Below, piece after piece: positions 1-9,096 of a stretch of 64,000 nucleotides of DNA (positions are counted from its first letter, which is position 1; the number at the start of each line of letters is the position of its first letter). The DNA is from JBBQVS01 sp963792705. GTDB taxonomy: Bacteria > Chloroflexota > Ktedonobacteria > Ktedonobacterales > Ktedonobacteraceae. The position numbers and the translations under genes were made by a program. Under the pieces are notes generated by a model, which was not told the origin of the DNA, did not search any database, and saw only the letters and a program-made list of their open reading frames with translations. The stretch is from positions 558,001 through 622,000 of the forward strand of contig CAWBXD010000011.1 in the NCBI GenBank assembly GCA_963792705.1, given 5' to 3'.

Positions 1-687
1 AGAGAATACGGCCTCGATAGCCTTCTCCAACTGCGTGTATACATCGGTGGGGAATGGTTCACCGGACTGCTTCTCAGCAATCTGCTTGAACTCGACGACA
101 AGCTTCTTCAGGGCGTCAGCAGGAATTTCCGCATCGGTCTTGACGTTTGCCTGCTCTCGATACTTCTCAAGCACATGCTCGAAGTCTTGTGGATTGGTGT
201 CGAGCACGATCTTGCTGAACATCTGAATAAAGCGGCGATAGGCGTCATATGCGAAACGCTCGTCACCCGTGAGCGCGACCAAACCTTTCACCGTCTCGTC
301 GTTAATGCCGAGGTTGAGCACGGTGTCCATCATACCAGGCATAGAGAATTTCGCGCCAGAACGAACGGAGACGAGCAAAGGATTCTCTTGCTTGCCAAAA
401 TTCTTGCCCGTCTGTTGCTCAACAATTTTAAGGGCCGCTAATGTCTGCTCCCACATTCCCTGTGGAAAATGCTCTTGCGAATCGTAGTAGGCGTTACAGG
501 CTTCAGTTGTGATGGTGAAGCCTGGAGGAACGGGCAAGCCTGCGTTCGTCATTTCGGAGACGCCCGCGCCCTTTCCACCCAGCAGATCGCGCATCTTGGC
601 ATTGCCCTCACTAAAGAGATAGACCCATTTGCGTGGAGATTGCTTTACCGCCTCGTCCAACCCTGAACGAGTAATCTGTTGTGTCAT
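1..687 (-). CDS. ppdK: Pyruvate, phosphate dikinase, N-terminal part (cut by left edge)
   Basis: The reverse strand is open from an ATG at 687 to the window edge. The N-terminus includes LLGGKGAGVSEM and GLPVPPGFTITTEAC, followed by SVRSGAKFSMPGMMDTVLN. These are the hallmark segments of the PPDK/PEP-synthase ATP-binding domain; the MPGMMDTVLNLG form is typical of PPDK. The enzyme interconverts pyruvate, ATP and phosphate with PEP, AMP and pyrophosphate in the cytoplasm. The start has a strong ribosome-binding site (GGAGGG, about 8 bases upstream). Only about 229 residues are visible, so the swivelling His domain and the PEP-binding domain lie outside the window. The family call is firm; PPDK rather than a PEP synthase rests on the N-terminal motif pattern. 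Confidence 0.9.
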   Translation of the reverse strand, partial: MTQQITRSGLDEAVKQSPRKWVYLFSEGNAKMRDLLGGKGAGVSEMTNAGLPVPPGFTITTEACNAYYDSQEHFPQGMWEQTLAALKIVEQQTGKNFGKQENPLLVSVRSGAKFSMPGMMDTVLNLGINDETVKGLVALTGDERFAYDAYRRFIQMFSKIVLDTNPQDFEHVLEKYREQANVKTDAEIPADALKKLVVEFKQIAEKQSGEPFPTDVYTQLEKAIEAVFS

Positions 688-782
688 GTCAGGTATCCCT
701 CCAACATAGTGCATGATGCCTTGCAACAAAATGCTGTAAATGGCATCATCAAAACCTTACTAAAAAAATAGAATGTACAAAG

Positions 783-1346
783 TTACGCACTCAAGACAAT
801 ATTTCTGGCCCAACGCAAGATAGTACGTGCATGTTGTATATACTCGCTGGCTTGCTCCGCGCTGATTACTTCGTCTGCCTCTTCCGGCGGCGTATTGACG
901 TAGAAGGCTTCAGGGTGGAACGGGGTCAGAATCGCCATCTCATCTTGAATGTTCACAGGAGCACCCACAGCGACCGCCAATGCACGAAGATCGTGATTGT
1001 AGGGAGAACGACGCCCCAAATGTAATACACTGACGGCTTGTGCGGCCTTCTCAACCGCTTGATTACAGAAGTCAGCACAGGCGAAATGTCGTCCTAGACT
1101 TAACTCGACTGTCGCCGTCGCCATATCCTGTGCCGCCTCTGCAAAGACTGCCAATGACCCTTGTATATCGCCTTGCAAAGGCACGGAAGAGGTTTCATCC
1201 TCCTCATCTTCCTCAGCAGACGTTGTACGCACCATTATCGCCCGTGTATTTTCATCAAGCGTAACCTCTTGTGAGAGAAGCGATTCCAGGTCCTCTTCGT
1301 TCTCTCCATTGGGAAGTCTATGCTTGTCGTTGTGCATCTGCGCCAT
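783..1346 (-). CDS. HEPN domain protein, orphan
   Basis: About 187 residues. The N-terminal third is acidic and low complexity (NEEDLESLL, SAEEDEEDETS). The C-terminal part, from about residue 65, has the HEPN pattern: a helix with ELSLGRHFACADFCNQAVEKAAQA, then a NHDLRALAVAVG segment, and a last helix ending in ILRWARNIV. HEPN proteins bind or cleave nucleic acid, often with a minimal nucleotidyltransferase partner, but no such partner lies beside this gene. The ATG at 1346 is preferred over the TTG at 1364 because AAGGAC sits 7 bases upstream of it. A residue run RRSPYNH could match the Rx4-6H RNase motif, or may only be the structural THDL-type segment. Function unknown. Confidence 0.65.
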   Translation of the reverse strand: MAQMHNDKHRLPNGENEEDLESLLSQEVTLDENTRAIMVRTTSAEEDEEDETSSVPLQGDIQGSLAVFAEAAQDMATATVELSLGRHFACADFCNQAVEKAAQAVSVLHLGRRSPYNHDLRALAVAVGAPVNIQDEMAILTPFHPEAFYVNTPPEEADEVISAEQASEYIQHARTILRWARNIVLSA

Positions 1347-1551
1347 GATGTTGTCCTTGTTCAATAACTAGCTTATATGAAGTGCCTCTTCATTTCGTCA
1401 CCTTGCCAATAATATGCCCAACTGATGGGTCCTGTCAATGCAGAAAAAAGGGAATGCACGTTGGGAACTTATATGCCTTTGTTTTCGTCTTCATTATGGT
1501 TAAAGTATTACGAAGTAACGGCACTATAAGGTATCTCGTGGAGACAAGACT

Positions 1552-3036
1552 ATGCAAACACAAGATGATAAAGAAGCGACACAAGCACATACAACAGTTC
1601 ACAAAAGTAGATACATACCTTTGCTTCCTGGCCTGAGTGTTCTTCTTGTGGTTGCACTGGCAATAGGGTTTGGTGCTACGGTGCTTGCCTACTCAAGTGC
1701 ATCACATAGCACGAAACCAATCCTACGAACAGATATATGGCAACGTGTACTCGCTGGTTACACCATTGTATCACTAGTAGTGGCACCAAGCGACCCTGCC
1801 GTCCTCTATGCATGCGGCACTCCCTCACAATCATCGCCATCTATCCCACAATCTACTAGTAGCAATACACTCCTGGGTAGCATTGATGGAGGGACAACAT
1901 GGCGCACACTTACAAATACAAGCACAGATTGCCAGTTGGTCGTTAACCCTGCCAAAAGCAACGATCTCTATATAATCGGTTTGGCAGGACACGTTGCAAG
2001 TAATGGAGAAGTACCTACCGTACTTAGGCATAGTACTGACGGTGGACATTCATGGAGTGATATCGTCCCTACATTTACGACTGGCACTGCCCAACTTTCT
2101 ATAGAATGGCACGTACAGCAACTGAGCATGATAGGGAACCATTTGTTTGGGATACAGGTGGTGCCATTGGGAAGGCTACAACCAATTGGGCAGCCCATTG
2201 GACAACCAATTATACCTCCATCCTCAGGTACGGTTGTGACGAGATTGGACCTCTCCCGTCTTGTAGAAAGCAGCGATGGTGGACACACTTGGACAATTTT
2301 TGATGGCAATCTTGATATGTCAGGACAGGCTACACATGCATATGCAATTTCATCTTCCAACTCACACACTGTCTATGAGCTTGTTGGTCCACAGTGGTTT
2401 CCTTATCGCATACCGACTACGCCTCAAGACACGCCTTATGGGAATATGCTGACTCTTTACAAGACAACAGACGATGGTGGAACCTGGACAAAACTACTTG
2501 AAAATGTGCCGTACAATAGTCAGGTACTACTAGCAAGGTCCGTTCCGTCTCTCGTCTATATAGGTGGACAAACGGGCACTCTACCCATCACTGGACAGGA
2601 TATCTCGCCTCAACCAAGTACCTTTTTGCTCAATGTCAGCAAGGATGGTGGCGCAACATGGCATACGGTCGAAGCTCCTGCTGGGGAACCGCTTGTACAA
2701 GACTGGTTCGTAAACGCTGATGGTCAGGTGTTTATTGAAACAGCGACCAACTATTATAAGCCGCCAATAAGCCCAAAGGGAACACCAATCTCTACGAGCA
2801 CAAAACAAATACAGCCTGTTGGGAATGCGGTGACAAGTACTCAGAATGTTGTTGCCGATGAAGTAATAGCCATTCAACGCTACGATGCTACACGTGGTAC
2901 GTGGAGCACAATGATGAAGACACCAACAAGTGGCAAGCTTATCGCGGTGCTGGATAGCACAACGCGGCATCAAAGCGCACTATGGTTCTTAAGCGACACA
3001 AATAACACGCATGTGCTATACAGAGAAATAGTATAG
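1552..3036 (+). CDS. Membrane-anchored BNR-repeat (sialidase/sortilin-like) protein
   Basis: 494 residues. A short cytoplasmic N-terminus is followed by one membrane segment at about 28-48 (LLPGLSVLLVVALAIGFGA), with the rest predicted outside. At least five Asp-box/BNR motifs recur: SIDGGTTW, STDGGHSW, SSDGGHTW, TTDDGGTW and SKDGGATW. This indicates a six- or seven-bladed beta-propeller of the VPS10/exo-sialidase superfamily. A proline- and glutamine-rich linker (QPIGQPIGQPI) interrupts the propeller near residue 215. No catalytic residues can be assigned, so a binding or structural role is as likely as hydrolysis. The start is supported by GGAG in the GTGGAGACAAGACT leader. It is transcribed away from the HEPN gene. 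Confidence 0.75.
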   Translation: MQTQDDKEATQAHTTVHKSRYIPLLPGLSVLLVVALAIGFGATVLAYSSASHSTKPILRTDIWQRVLAGYTIVSLVVAPSDPAVLYACGTPSQSSPSIPQSTSSNTLLGSIDGGTTWRTLTNTSTDCQLVVNPAKSNDLYIIGLAGHVASNGEVPTVLRHSTDGGHSWSDIVPTFTTGTAQLSIEWHVQQLSMIGNHLFGIQVVPLGRLQPIGQPIGQPIIPPSSGTVVTRLDLSRLVESSDGGHTWTIFDGNLDMSGQATHAYAISSSNSHTVYELVGPQWFPYRIPTTPQDTPYGNMLTLYKTTDDGGTWTKLLENVPYNSQVLLARSVPSLVYIGGQTGTLPITGQDISPQPSTFLLNVSKDGGATWHTVEAPAGEPLVQDWFVNADGQVFIETATNYYKPPISPKGTPISTSTKQIQPVGNAVTSTQNVVADEVIAIQRYDATRGTWSTMMKTPTSGKLIAVLDSTTRHQSALWFLSDTNNTHVLYREIV

Positions 3037-3062
3037 GAAAAGTAGCTTTGTAATGAAACGTG

Positions 3063-3437
3063 CTAGTTCACGCGCAAGGGCTTGGCTTCGCGGCGTACCC
3101 GTTTGCCCTGACGTATCTGCTGAGCGGTTGTGCGATCCTTCTGAGCTTCAAGTTTGATGAGTGGGAATGGTCGATTGAATTGACGATCAAAGGACTCGGC
3201 CTTTTCATCGGAAAGCGTGGCGCGTCGCTCGTAGGAGCGTGCGTAGATATCACGCTTCGCGTCGTCGGAGAGGTCCGTTAAGAAGAGATAGGCCAAGGTG
3301 AATTCTGGTTTCCCTTGCTCAGCATAGGCATCGGCGAGGGTCAGTGCATCTGCTCCCTCTTCCATCTGTTTGCGAGCCTGCTCAATAAAAACATCTCTGA
3401 GTAATCGACCGTAAAGTTCCGCGAAATCTGTAGGCAT
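3063..3437 (-). CDS. Hypothetical protein, helical and charged
   Basis: 124 residues with no membrane segment or signal peptide. The composition is strongly charged with a basic tail (QIRQGKRVRREAKPLRVN). The region MEEGADALTLADAYAEQGKPEFTLAYLFL resembles a TPR-like helical hairpin, but one motif is too little for a family call. The start is well supported by GAGGAG about 9 bases before the ATG. The gene converges on the BNR gene with only about 26 bases between the two stop codons. Function not recognised. Confidence 0.6.
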   Translation of the reverse strand: MPTDFAELYGRLLRDVFIEQARKQMEEGADALTLADAYAEQGKPEFTLAYLFLTDLSDDAKRDIYARSYERRATLSDEKAESFDRQFNRPFPLIKLEAQKDRTTAQQIRQGKRVRREAKPLRVN

Positions 3438-3508
3438 GTTCAGGCTCCTCTATAGTGCATAACCGACCATTCACCGAATGTTAATAACCAAATACCATAA
3501 CAACATGT

Positions 3509-3664
3509 GTACGGGTCTGATGATCGTGTTGAACAATGAAGAGACTCCGGTTGTAGGGACCGATTGATCGCGTCCTCGTCGCAATTCACCGATGAAAGGA
3601 CGCGATGAATCGGTCCCTACAGAGATCCGTCCTCTTGTGTTCAGCACGATCATCGGACCCGTAC
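3509..3664. repeat. MITE-like inverted repeat, copy 1
   Basis: An inner pair of 24-base arms (GTAGGGACCGATTGATCGCG at 3553 and its near-complement ending at 3620) surrounds a short variable centre. Outer arms GTACGGGTCTGATGATCGTG at 3509 and the inverse ending at 3664 extend the palindrome to about 156 bp. There is no reading frame inside. It is the same family as the repeats at 10715, 12239, 39779, 42451, 44598, 48314, 60104 and 63294. Confidence 0.85.
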
Positions 3665-3693
3665 AGAGGGTTCAATTCTCCCGTGATCTATTA

Positions 3694-5076
3694 TTATATT
3701 GTACCACGCTTGCTCAGGAGGTGCTGCTTTTGCTCTTCTTGATGCCACTTCTGCGCGTAGACAAAAAGCTCGCGGAAGGCGCGTGTAATCACAGAGAGCT
3801 TTGCGCCAGTTGCTTTCCCACCACGACGCGGTAAGTGTTGTACACCAACCTCTGTGTAGGTATAGCCCTCGCGCGTGAATTTGTAGAGCATCTCTGTATT
3901 GATCATGGCACCGCGCGTCTCTAGCCGATTTTGCTGAAAGAACGCGGCTTTGTACAGCTTGAATGCACAATCAATATCACGTACACGTAGTTTGAAGACG
4001 GACTGCACAAGCATCTTCCACCCCCAGGCGTTGAGTTTGCGTAACCGTGTGTCCTGACGATCAACACGGTAGCCGAGTACCGCATCATACTGCCCAATCA
4101 ACGGAAAGAAGCGTTCCAGGTCGCGGATGTCAAATTGTCCATCGGAATCCATAAAGAACACGAGGTCTTTCCCTGCCGCCTCAAAACCACTGACAAGTGC
4201 CGCGCCATAGCCTTTATTCACTTCGTGATTGATTACACGTACACGCGGTTCCTCGGTAGCTATGTCCTCCAGGATTGTACGTGTCTGGTCTTTGCTACCG
4301 TCATTTACTACAATCACTTCAAAATCTTGTGTCCACCGCGTTACTGCATCAAGCACTGCACGCAGTGTGCTCGCGATTGCCACCTCTTCGTTATGGGCAG
4401 GCATAACGACAGAAAGGCTATATGCAATGTCCATTTTTTGCTCTCTCACTTCTACGTGCTGCTCTTGCATCTGCATCGCCTCTTTCTCTCCTGCAAAGTG
4501 CATTACTATTGGTTCAGCAGTCAACTTTTCGCGTGTTGGACCAGCAAAGACCCAGAGACGCATACCAACGTAGGAAATAGTCGAAGTTCCAATAATTGCT
4601 ATCGCCTTAGAAGCGTTGGCCCAAAGAAAGGGACTTGCAATTAACGGATGTAAAATGCGTGCCGCTATCCAAATAATACCATCATTACAGAAGATACCCA
4701 GCAGACTAAGCAAAACAAAACGGAATACTTCGTTTCCAGTTGTTTTTTTGCTCTGCTTAAACGTCCAATACTTATTAAAATAAAAACTATTTATAGCACC
4801 TAATGTATATGCAAGTGAATTATAACCCAGGAGCAGATTTGCGTTATGTGTTGGAAAACGTCCTAACAATAGGTTTAATAGTAATATATCAACACCTGTA
4901 TTGAGAACTCCAATCAATGCAAAGCGTACCAGTTGCCAGAGCGCGCCAGACATACGCTGTCTTTTGCGTGGTGGGTGCAACTCACTCTTAAAAATGTATG
5001 GCACTACAGGAGAAAGGGTTTCAGATAGTTTTGACAAGAAAAACTCCCACATTAAAAGGACAATAGACAATTGCAT
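3694..5076 (-). CDS. GtrA-like membrane domain fused to a family 2 glycosyltransferase
   Basis: 460 residues. Residues about 45-175 are a GtrA/DPMS-type four-helix membrane domain (LVRFALIGVLNTGVDILLLNLL, then NSFYFNKYWTF, typical of GtrA). Residues about 218-440 are a GT2 catalytic domain with VVMPAHNEE, VVNDGSKD and the metal-binding FMDSDGQFD. The product should be a polyprenyl-phosphate sugar made at the membrane. In the usual fused form the GtrA part is C-terminal; here it comes first. It lies divergent from two PIG-V-type transferases that could use such a lipid-linked sugar. The start is uncertain: neither the ATG at 5076 nor the one at 5052 has a clear ribosome-binding site. Confidence 0.85.
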   Translation of the reverse strand: MQLSIVLLMWEFFLSKLSETLSPVVPYIFKSELHPPRKRQRMSGALWQLVRFALIGVLNTGVDILLLNLLLGRFPTHNANLLLGYNSLAYTLGAINSFYFNKYWTFKQSKKTTGNEVFRFVLLSLLGIFCNDGIIWIAARILHPLIASPFLWANASKAIAIIGTSTISYVGMRLWVFAGPTREKLTAEPIVMHFAGEKEAMQMQEQHVEVREQKMDIAYSLSVVMPAHNEEVAIASTLRAVLDAVTRWTQDFEVIVVNDGSKDQTRTILEDIATEEPRVRVINHEVNKGYGAALVSGFEAAGKDLVFFMDSDGQFDIRDLERFFPLIGQYDAVLGYRVDRQDTRLRKLNAWGWKMLVQSVFKLRVRDIDCAFKLYKAAFFQQNRLETRGAMINTEMLYKFTREGYTYTEVGVQHLPRRGGKATGAKLSVITRAFRELFVYAQKWHQEEQKQHLLSKRGTI

Positions 5077-5129
5077 AATAGAACGAACATTTTAGATTAT
5101 TTGTAACGAGCGTAGGACCAGACCTTTAC

Positions 5130-5174
5130 ATAAGAGGGGATAGGACCGTTACATACGTTGTTACCCCTCTTTTA
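5130..5174. other. Hairpin in the divergent promoter region
   Basis: TAAGAGGGG and CCCCTCTTTTA are inverted, with about 24 bases between, in the 150-bp gap between the divergent GtrA-GT2 and PIG-V genes. It cannot be a read-through terminator for either upstream gene, because both are transcribed away from it. It may be an operator or a 5' leader hairpin of the PIG-V gene. No clear -35/-10 pair was identified around it. Confidence 0.35.
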
Positions 5175-5228
5175 TAAGAACGTCGTATACTACGAAATGC
5201 AGGACTGCACATGTATCTATAGGAGTAA

Positions 5229-6524
5229 ATGATGGATACCCTGGATGCTAAACATGCTTCAACAAGCACACACAAAATAGAAATACAGACTCAAGGCGTA
5301 GCTTCTGCGGCTGTGTCCTCGGTCGATGCTGAACCGACTCCACAAACGTCGCCTTCAGCAGTACAACGCTTTCGTCAAACGTGGTTGCAAGCAACACTGA
5401 GTATACTCCCAGTCTACATTGCTGTCCATATCGGATTTTTTTTGACAACCTGCCTTTCCTACCTGTTCACACATAGAGACTTCGATGGTACATGGGTTCC
5501 GTTTCGCGCGTTACCAGAGGCATGGCATCATTGGGATACTGGTTTCTATATGGTCATTGCCAAGTTTGGCTACCAAACGGCGGAGCAGACCGCCTTCTTC
5601 CCACTCTACGGCTTTCTTGAACGTGCTGTGATGCCTTTTACCGACAAAAACCCGCTCGTGGCGGGTCTGCTTATCTCCGATGTAGCTGGCTTTTTCTTGC
5701 TTATCGTGCTGTACCAACTTATACGCGAGGACTTCACCGAAGAGCGAGCAAACCGCACAGTCCTCTATCTATCGCTCTTTCCTACCGCTTTCTTTCTTGC
5801 GGCTGGCTATAATGAAGCACTGTTTCTTTGCCTGGCTATACTGAGCTTTTACAATATGCGGCACGGTCAATGGTGGCTTGCTGGTCTGTTTGGCTTCTTC
5901 GCCAGTCTGACACGTTCGGCTGGTGTCTTCTTACTTTTCCCCTTTTGCTACGAATACCTACGTCAACATGAATTCAATCTAAAGCGCATACGTTTTGACG
6001 TGGTAAGTGGAGGACTCATCGTAGCTGGCATTGGAGTCTACGCCCTCTACTGCTATCATAAATTCCATGATTTGCTCGCCTTTTCTCATGCACAAGCACA
6101 CTGGAATCATCTTTTCGAGCCTCCGTGGTATGGCATACTTGGCTCGTTGAACGCGATCAGCAATAGCGGCGGCTTGATAGGCTTTCAGTCGATACGCAAC
6201 TTGCTTGACCTTGTGCCGGACCTGATGATGTTGGGGCTTATCATCTTGATTTTTGTGGGACGCTTGAAGTTTCCACGTTCGCTCTGGTCATATGGTATCT
6301 ATGCGGCGGTTGTGTACCTGTTCCTGCAACTTTTTCCAGTTGGTGGCACAGGATTGTTTCCACTACAATCGGTAAGTCGCTATCTGTTGGAACTTTTCCC
6401 TGCATTTATTGTCCTTGCAGGTCTAGGTAAATCACGCATGTTCAATATGAATTATCTTGTCATTTCTGGTGCGCTACTTTTCTTCCTGCTCACCCAATTC
6501 CTAACGGGACATTGGGTGTTGTAG
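5229..6524 (+). CDS. PIG-V-like mannosyltransferase, copy 1
   Basis: 431 residues with a soluble N-terminal extension of about 55 residues and then roughly eight to ten membrane helices. Family features are HWDTGFYMVIAKFGY in the first luminal loop, TAFFPLYGFLERAV, and FPTAFFLAAGYNEALFL. These match the GPI mannosyltransferase 2 (PIG-V) family of GT-C enzymes, which transfer sugar from a polyprenyl-phosphate donor outside the membrane; the Trp-Asp of HWD is the conserved acidic site. The start is supported by AGGAG 4-5 bases upstream. The next gene is a close paralogue in the same direction, about 120 bases on. The acceptor is unknown; a cell-surface glycan or glycoprotein is inferred. Confidence 0.85.
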   Translation: MMDTLDAKHASTSTHKIEIQTQGVASAAVSSVDAEPTPQTSPSAVQRFRQTWLQATLSILPVYIAVHIGFFLTTCLSYLFTHRDFDGTWVPFRALPEAWHHWDTGFYMVIAKFGYQTAEQTAFFPLYGFLERAVMPFTDKNPLVAGLLISDVAGFFLLIVLYQLIREDFTEERANRTVLYLSLFPTAFFLAAGYNEALFLCLAILSFYNMRHGQWWLAGLFGFFASLTRSAGVFLLFPFCYEYLRQHEFNLKRIRFDVVSGGLIVAGIGVYALYCYHKFHDLLAFSHAQAHWNHLFEPPWYGILGSLNAISNSGGLIGFQSIRNLLDLVPDLMMLGLIILIFVGRLKFPRSLWSYGIYAAVVYLFLQLFPVGGTGLFPLQSVSRYLLELFPAFIVLAGLGKSRMFNMNYLVISGALLFFLLTQFLTGHWVL

Positions 6525-6643
6525 TAATCTCTTAATCTTCGATTAACAGTTTCGTAGTACATCGTCAATCGTAATGTGGCAGGATAGTCGCCATCTTAAA
6601 TGTTGTAGGGACCATATACATTATCGGAAATACAGGAACGTTT

Positions 6644-7915
6644 ATGCAATCATCCACAGACCCTACACACAAAAATATGCTTACGGCTACAACGCCTCAA
6701 AATACAGCTATAAACGCTGAGACGGACGTTGCTAATAGCGAGATACTACAAACAACACCACAACATGACAACTGGCGTGGATGGATTGAGGCATTTCAGC
6801 GTATCTTTCCGATCTACCTGGCAACGCATATAGCGTTCTTTATTCTGACGTATCTGGTCAACCTCTTCTTGCTCGATGATTTTTCTAAAAAAGCGTTAAA
6901 TATAAATGATGCCTTCCTAACGTATTGGAATCACTGGGACACAGGTCAGTTTACAGGGATAGCGCAGAGTGGTTACGATATGACGTGGCGTACAGCTTTT
7001 TTCCCACTTTATCCTTTGCTCGAAGCAAGCTTGACGCCTATTTTCCACAGCCCCTTTTATGCGGGGCTTTTCATCTCTAACCTCGCTACACTTGGCCTCT
7101 TTACTGTCTTCTATCGTCTTGTACGTAATGATTTCAATGAAGAAATAGCTGGTCGCGCAGTACTGTACCTTGCAGTATTCCCTACCGCTTTCTTTCTTGC
7201 GGCTGCTTATAACGAGTCATTATTCCTTTTCCTGGCAGTGTCCAGTTTTTATTATGTCCGGCGTGGCAACTGGTGGTTAGCTGGCTTGTGTGGTTTATTG
7301 GCAAGCTTAACGCGTTCAGCAGGCATCTTCTTGCTTATTCCTTTCTGCTACGAATATCTGCGCCAGCACGAATTTAACCTCAAGAAGATACGTTTCGATG
7401 TTGTGAGTGGTGTTCTCATCCCTACAGGGCTTGGACTCTTCGCGCTCTACTGCTACTATAAATTTCATGACCTGCTAGCGTTTTCTCATGCTCAAACCTA
7501 CTGGGGGCGTCGTCTCACATCCCCTTGGCAAGGATTCAGTGATGCCTTCACTATTATTTCAAAACGCCCGCTGCTCACCTTTGACTCAATACACAACGTG
7601 ATTGATACAGCAGCAGGACTTTTTATGCTCATTATGCTGGTCCTCTGCTTTGTCGGTCCCTGGAAATTTAGCCGTAACTGCATCGTCTATGGACTCTATG
7701 GAGTCTGTTTTTATCTTTTTCTGATCCTCTTTCCCTCCGCGAGCGAGTTCCCATTTCAATCGCTCTCACGCCTCGTGATCGAGTTGTTCCCCGTCTTTGT
7801 TGTGCTTGCCGTATTAGGCAAACGACCGACATTCAACCTGTACTATTTGACTATCTCGGTGAGCATACTAGCATTTATGCTGCTACAATTTTTGACGGGT
7901 CGCTGGATTGTATAA
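6644..7915 (+). CDS. PIG-V-like mannosyltransferase, copy 2
   Basis: 423 residues, a tandem duplicate of the preceding gene. It shares HWDTGQF, TAFFPLYPLLEASL, FPTAFFLAAAYNESLFL, and a nearly identical stretch in the middle including LASLTRSAG and FCYEYLRQHEFNLK. The N-terminal 50 residues and the regions after the HAQ-x-YW block differ, so acceptor choice may have diverged while the donor site is kept. The start has AGGAACGTTT before the ATG. A strong hairpin follows the stop codon. Confidence 0.85.
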   Translation: MQSSTDPTHKNMLTATTPQNTAINAETDVANSEILQTTPQHDNWRGWIEAFQRIFPIYLATHIAFFILTYLVNLFLLDDFSKKALNINDAFLTYWNHWDTGQFTGIAQSGYDMTWRTAFFPLYPLLEASLTPIFHSPFYAGLFISNLATLGLFTVFYRLVRNDFNEEIAGRAVLYLAVFPTAFFLAAAYNESLFLFLAVSSFYYVRRGNWWLAGLCGLLASLTRSAGIFLLIPFCYEYLRQHEFNLKKIRFDVVSGVLIPTGLGLFALYCYYKFHDLLAFSHAQTYWGRRLTSPWQGFSDAFTIISKRPLLTFDSIHNVIDTAAGLFMLIMLVLCFVGPWKFSRNCIVYGLYGVCFYLFLILFPSASEFPFQSLSRLVIELFPVFVVLAVLGKRPTFNLYYLTISVSILAFMLLQFLTGRWIV

Positions 7916-7942
7916 CAAAAAAGCTGTAGATATGCACAATGA

Positions 7943-7993
7943 GAAAAGAGAAGTCGCCTGAGTATGGATTATACTCAGGCGACTTCTCTTTTC
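7943..7993. terminator. Bidirectional terminator hairpin
   Basis: Two perfect 23-base arms (GAAAAGAGAAGTCGCCTGAG... and its inverse) with a 5-base loop. The outer ends are purine-rich on one side and T-rich on the other, so a U-tract follows the stem in either direction. It lies between the convergent PIG-V and fructokinase genes. Confidence 0.85.
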
Positions 7994-8023
7994 TATACAT
8001 CACATTCACGTGATAGACCAATT

Positions 8024-9022
8024 CTACACGCTCTCGACCTCGCTCATGAAGGGCAATGACTCTATTCCGCCGTAACGAGTACAGCTTATTGCCGCCACTT
8101 TGTTGGCAAAGGCACCCATCTGATGCAGCTCGTCTTGTGTGAGTCGTGCAAGGTCGGCAGGTACGGCATACTCCTGTTTCGCTAACGAGTAGAGGATTGC
8201 ACCCATAAACGCGTCGCCAGCACCCGTTGTATCGATGGCACGCACAGGCACTGTTGGCACCTCGGTTCTGCTCGTTGGCGTCATAAGAAGTGCGCCTTTG
8301 CTGCCAAGCGTGATGATGACGACACGCGGCCCCTTTTGTAAGAGACGTTCACCTAATTCATAAAGTTGAGAGACATTTGCTTGTTCAGGCGTCGCAAACT
8401 GTAGGGCAGCATCAAAAAGATATGACTCTTCCACACTCAATTTCAAGATATCGGTCCGTGTCACGATCTCTGTCATGGCACTACGCATATCCTGCTCCGA
8501 AGACCAAAAAGCAGGTCGTATATTCACGTCGAACGAGACGATAGCACTGACTTGGCGTGTATGGTCCATAGCCGCGAGAGTGGCAGTTCGTGAAGGTTCG
8601 GTCGAAAGCGTGATTGAGCATGCATGGCAGAACGCGACATCACGCCAAGCGTTCTCATTTAAGTCTGATAGGTCAAGTAACGTATCGGCGGTACGATGGC
8701 GATAAAACGAAAATTGGCGTTGTCCATTATCTTGCAACGCGACTAGCGCAAGGGCTGTTGCGCCGTCGTTAGTGCTTTGCACATACTGAGTATCAACAGT
8801 ATTGTTCTGTAACACTTGGATGAGGAGTTGACCAAAAGCGTCCTGCGAAAATTTGCCGAGGAAACGTGCGGCGCCGCCTAAACGCGCGACCGCAACAGAG
8901 ACATTGGCAGGCGCGCCCCCTGGATGAGGACGGTAGCAACTCTCACCTCCTTCAAGGCTATGTATTGGAGCAGTAGGGATAAAGTCTATCAGCATTTCAC
9001 CGACACAAAGCACGTATTTCAC
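8024..9022 (-). CDS. scrK: PfkB-family sugar kinase, probable fructokinase
   Basis: 332 residues. The N-terminal signature GGAPANVSVAVARLGG and the C-terminal ATP/catalytic signature DTTGAGDAFMGAILYSL define the ribokinase/PfkB family; the Asp of GAGD is the catalytic base. The opening VCVGEMLIDFIP and the FLGKFSQDAFGQLL segment resemble fructokinases more than ribokinases. It phosphorylates a free hexose, probably fructose, with ATP in the cytoplasm. It stands alone between two terminators, with no sugar transporter or sucrose hydrolase nearby, so the substrate remains inferred. Confidence 0.85.
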   Translation of the reverse strand: MKYVLCVGEMLIDFIPTAPIHSLEGGESCYRPHPGGAPANVSVAVARLGGAARFLGKFSQDAFGQLLIQVLQNNTVDTQYVQSTNDGATALALVALQDNGQRQFSFYRHRTADTLLDLSDLNENAWRDVAFCHACSITLSTEPSRTATLAAMDHTRQVSAIVSFDVNIRPAFWSSEQDMRSAMTEIVTRTDILKLSVEESYLFDAALQFATPEQANVSQLYELGERLLQKGPRVVIITLGSKGALLMTPTSRTEVPTVPVRAIDTTGAGDAFMGAILYSLAKQEYAVPADLARLTQDELHQMGAFANKVAAISCTRYGGIESLPFMSEVESV

Positions 9023-9040
9023 ATAACACCTCTATAATAG

Positions 9041-9093
9041 AGAAGAGCATACACAAACGCAGCGTCTGACGCTACGTTTGTGTATGCTCTTCT
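9041..9093. terminator. Terminator hairpin behind the thiolase gene
   Basis: A 19-base perfect arm (AGAAGAGCATACACAAACG and its inverse) with an inner AGCGTC/GACGCT pairing. It sits 3 bases after the thiolase stop codon and upstream of the fructokinase gene, so it separates the two same-strand transcripts. Confidence 0.8.
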
Positions 9094-9096
9094 TGT

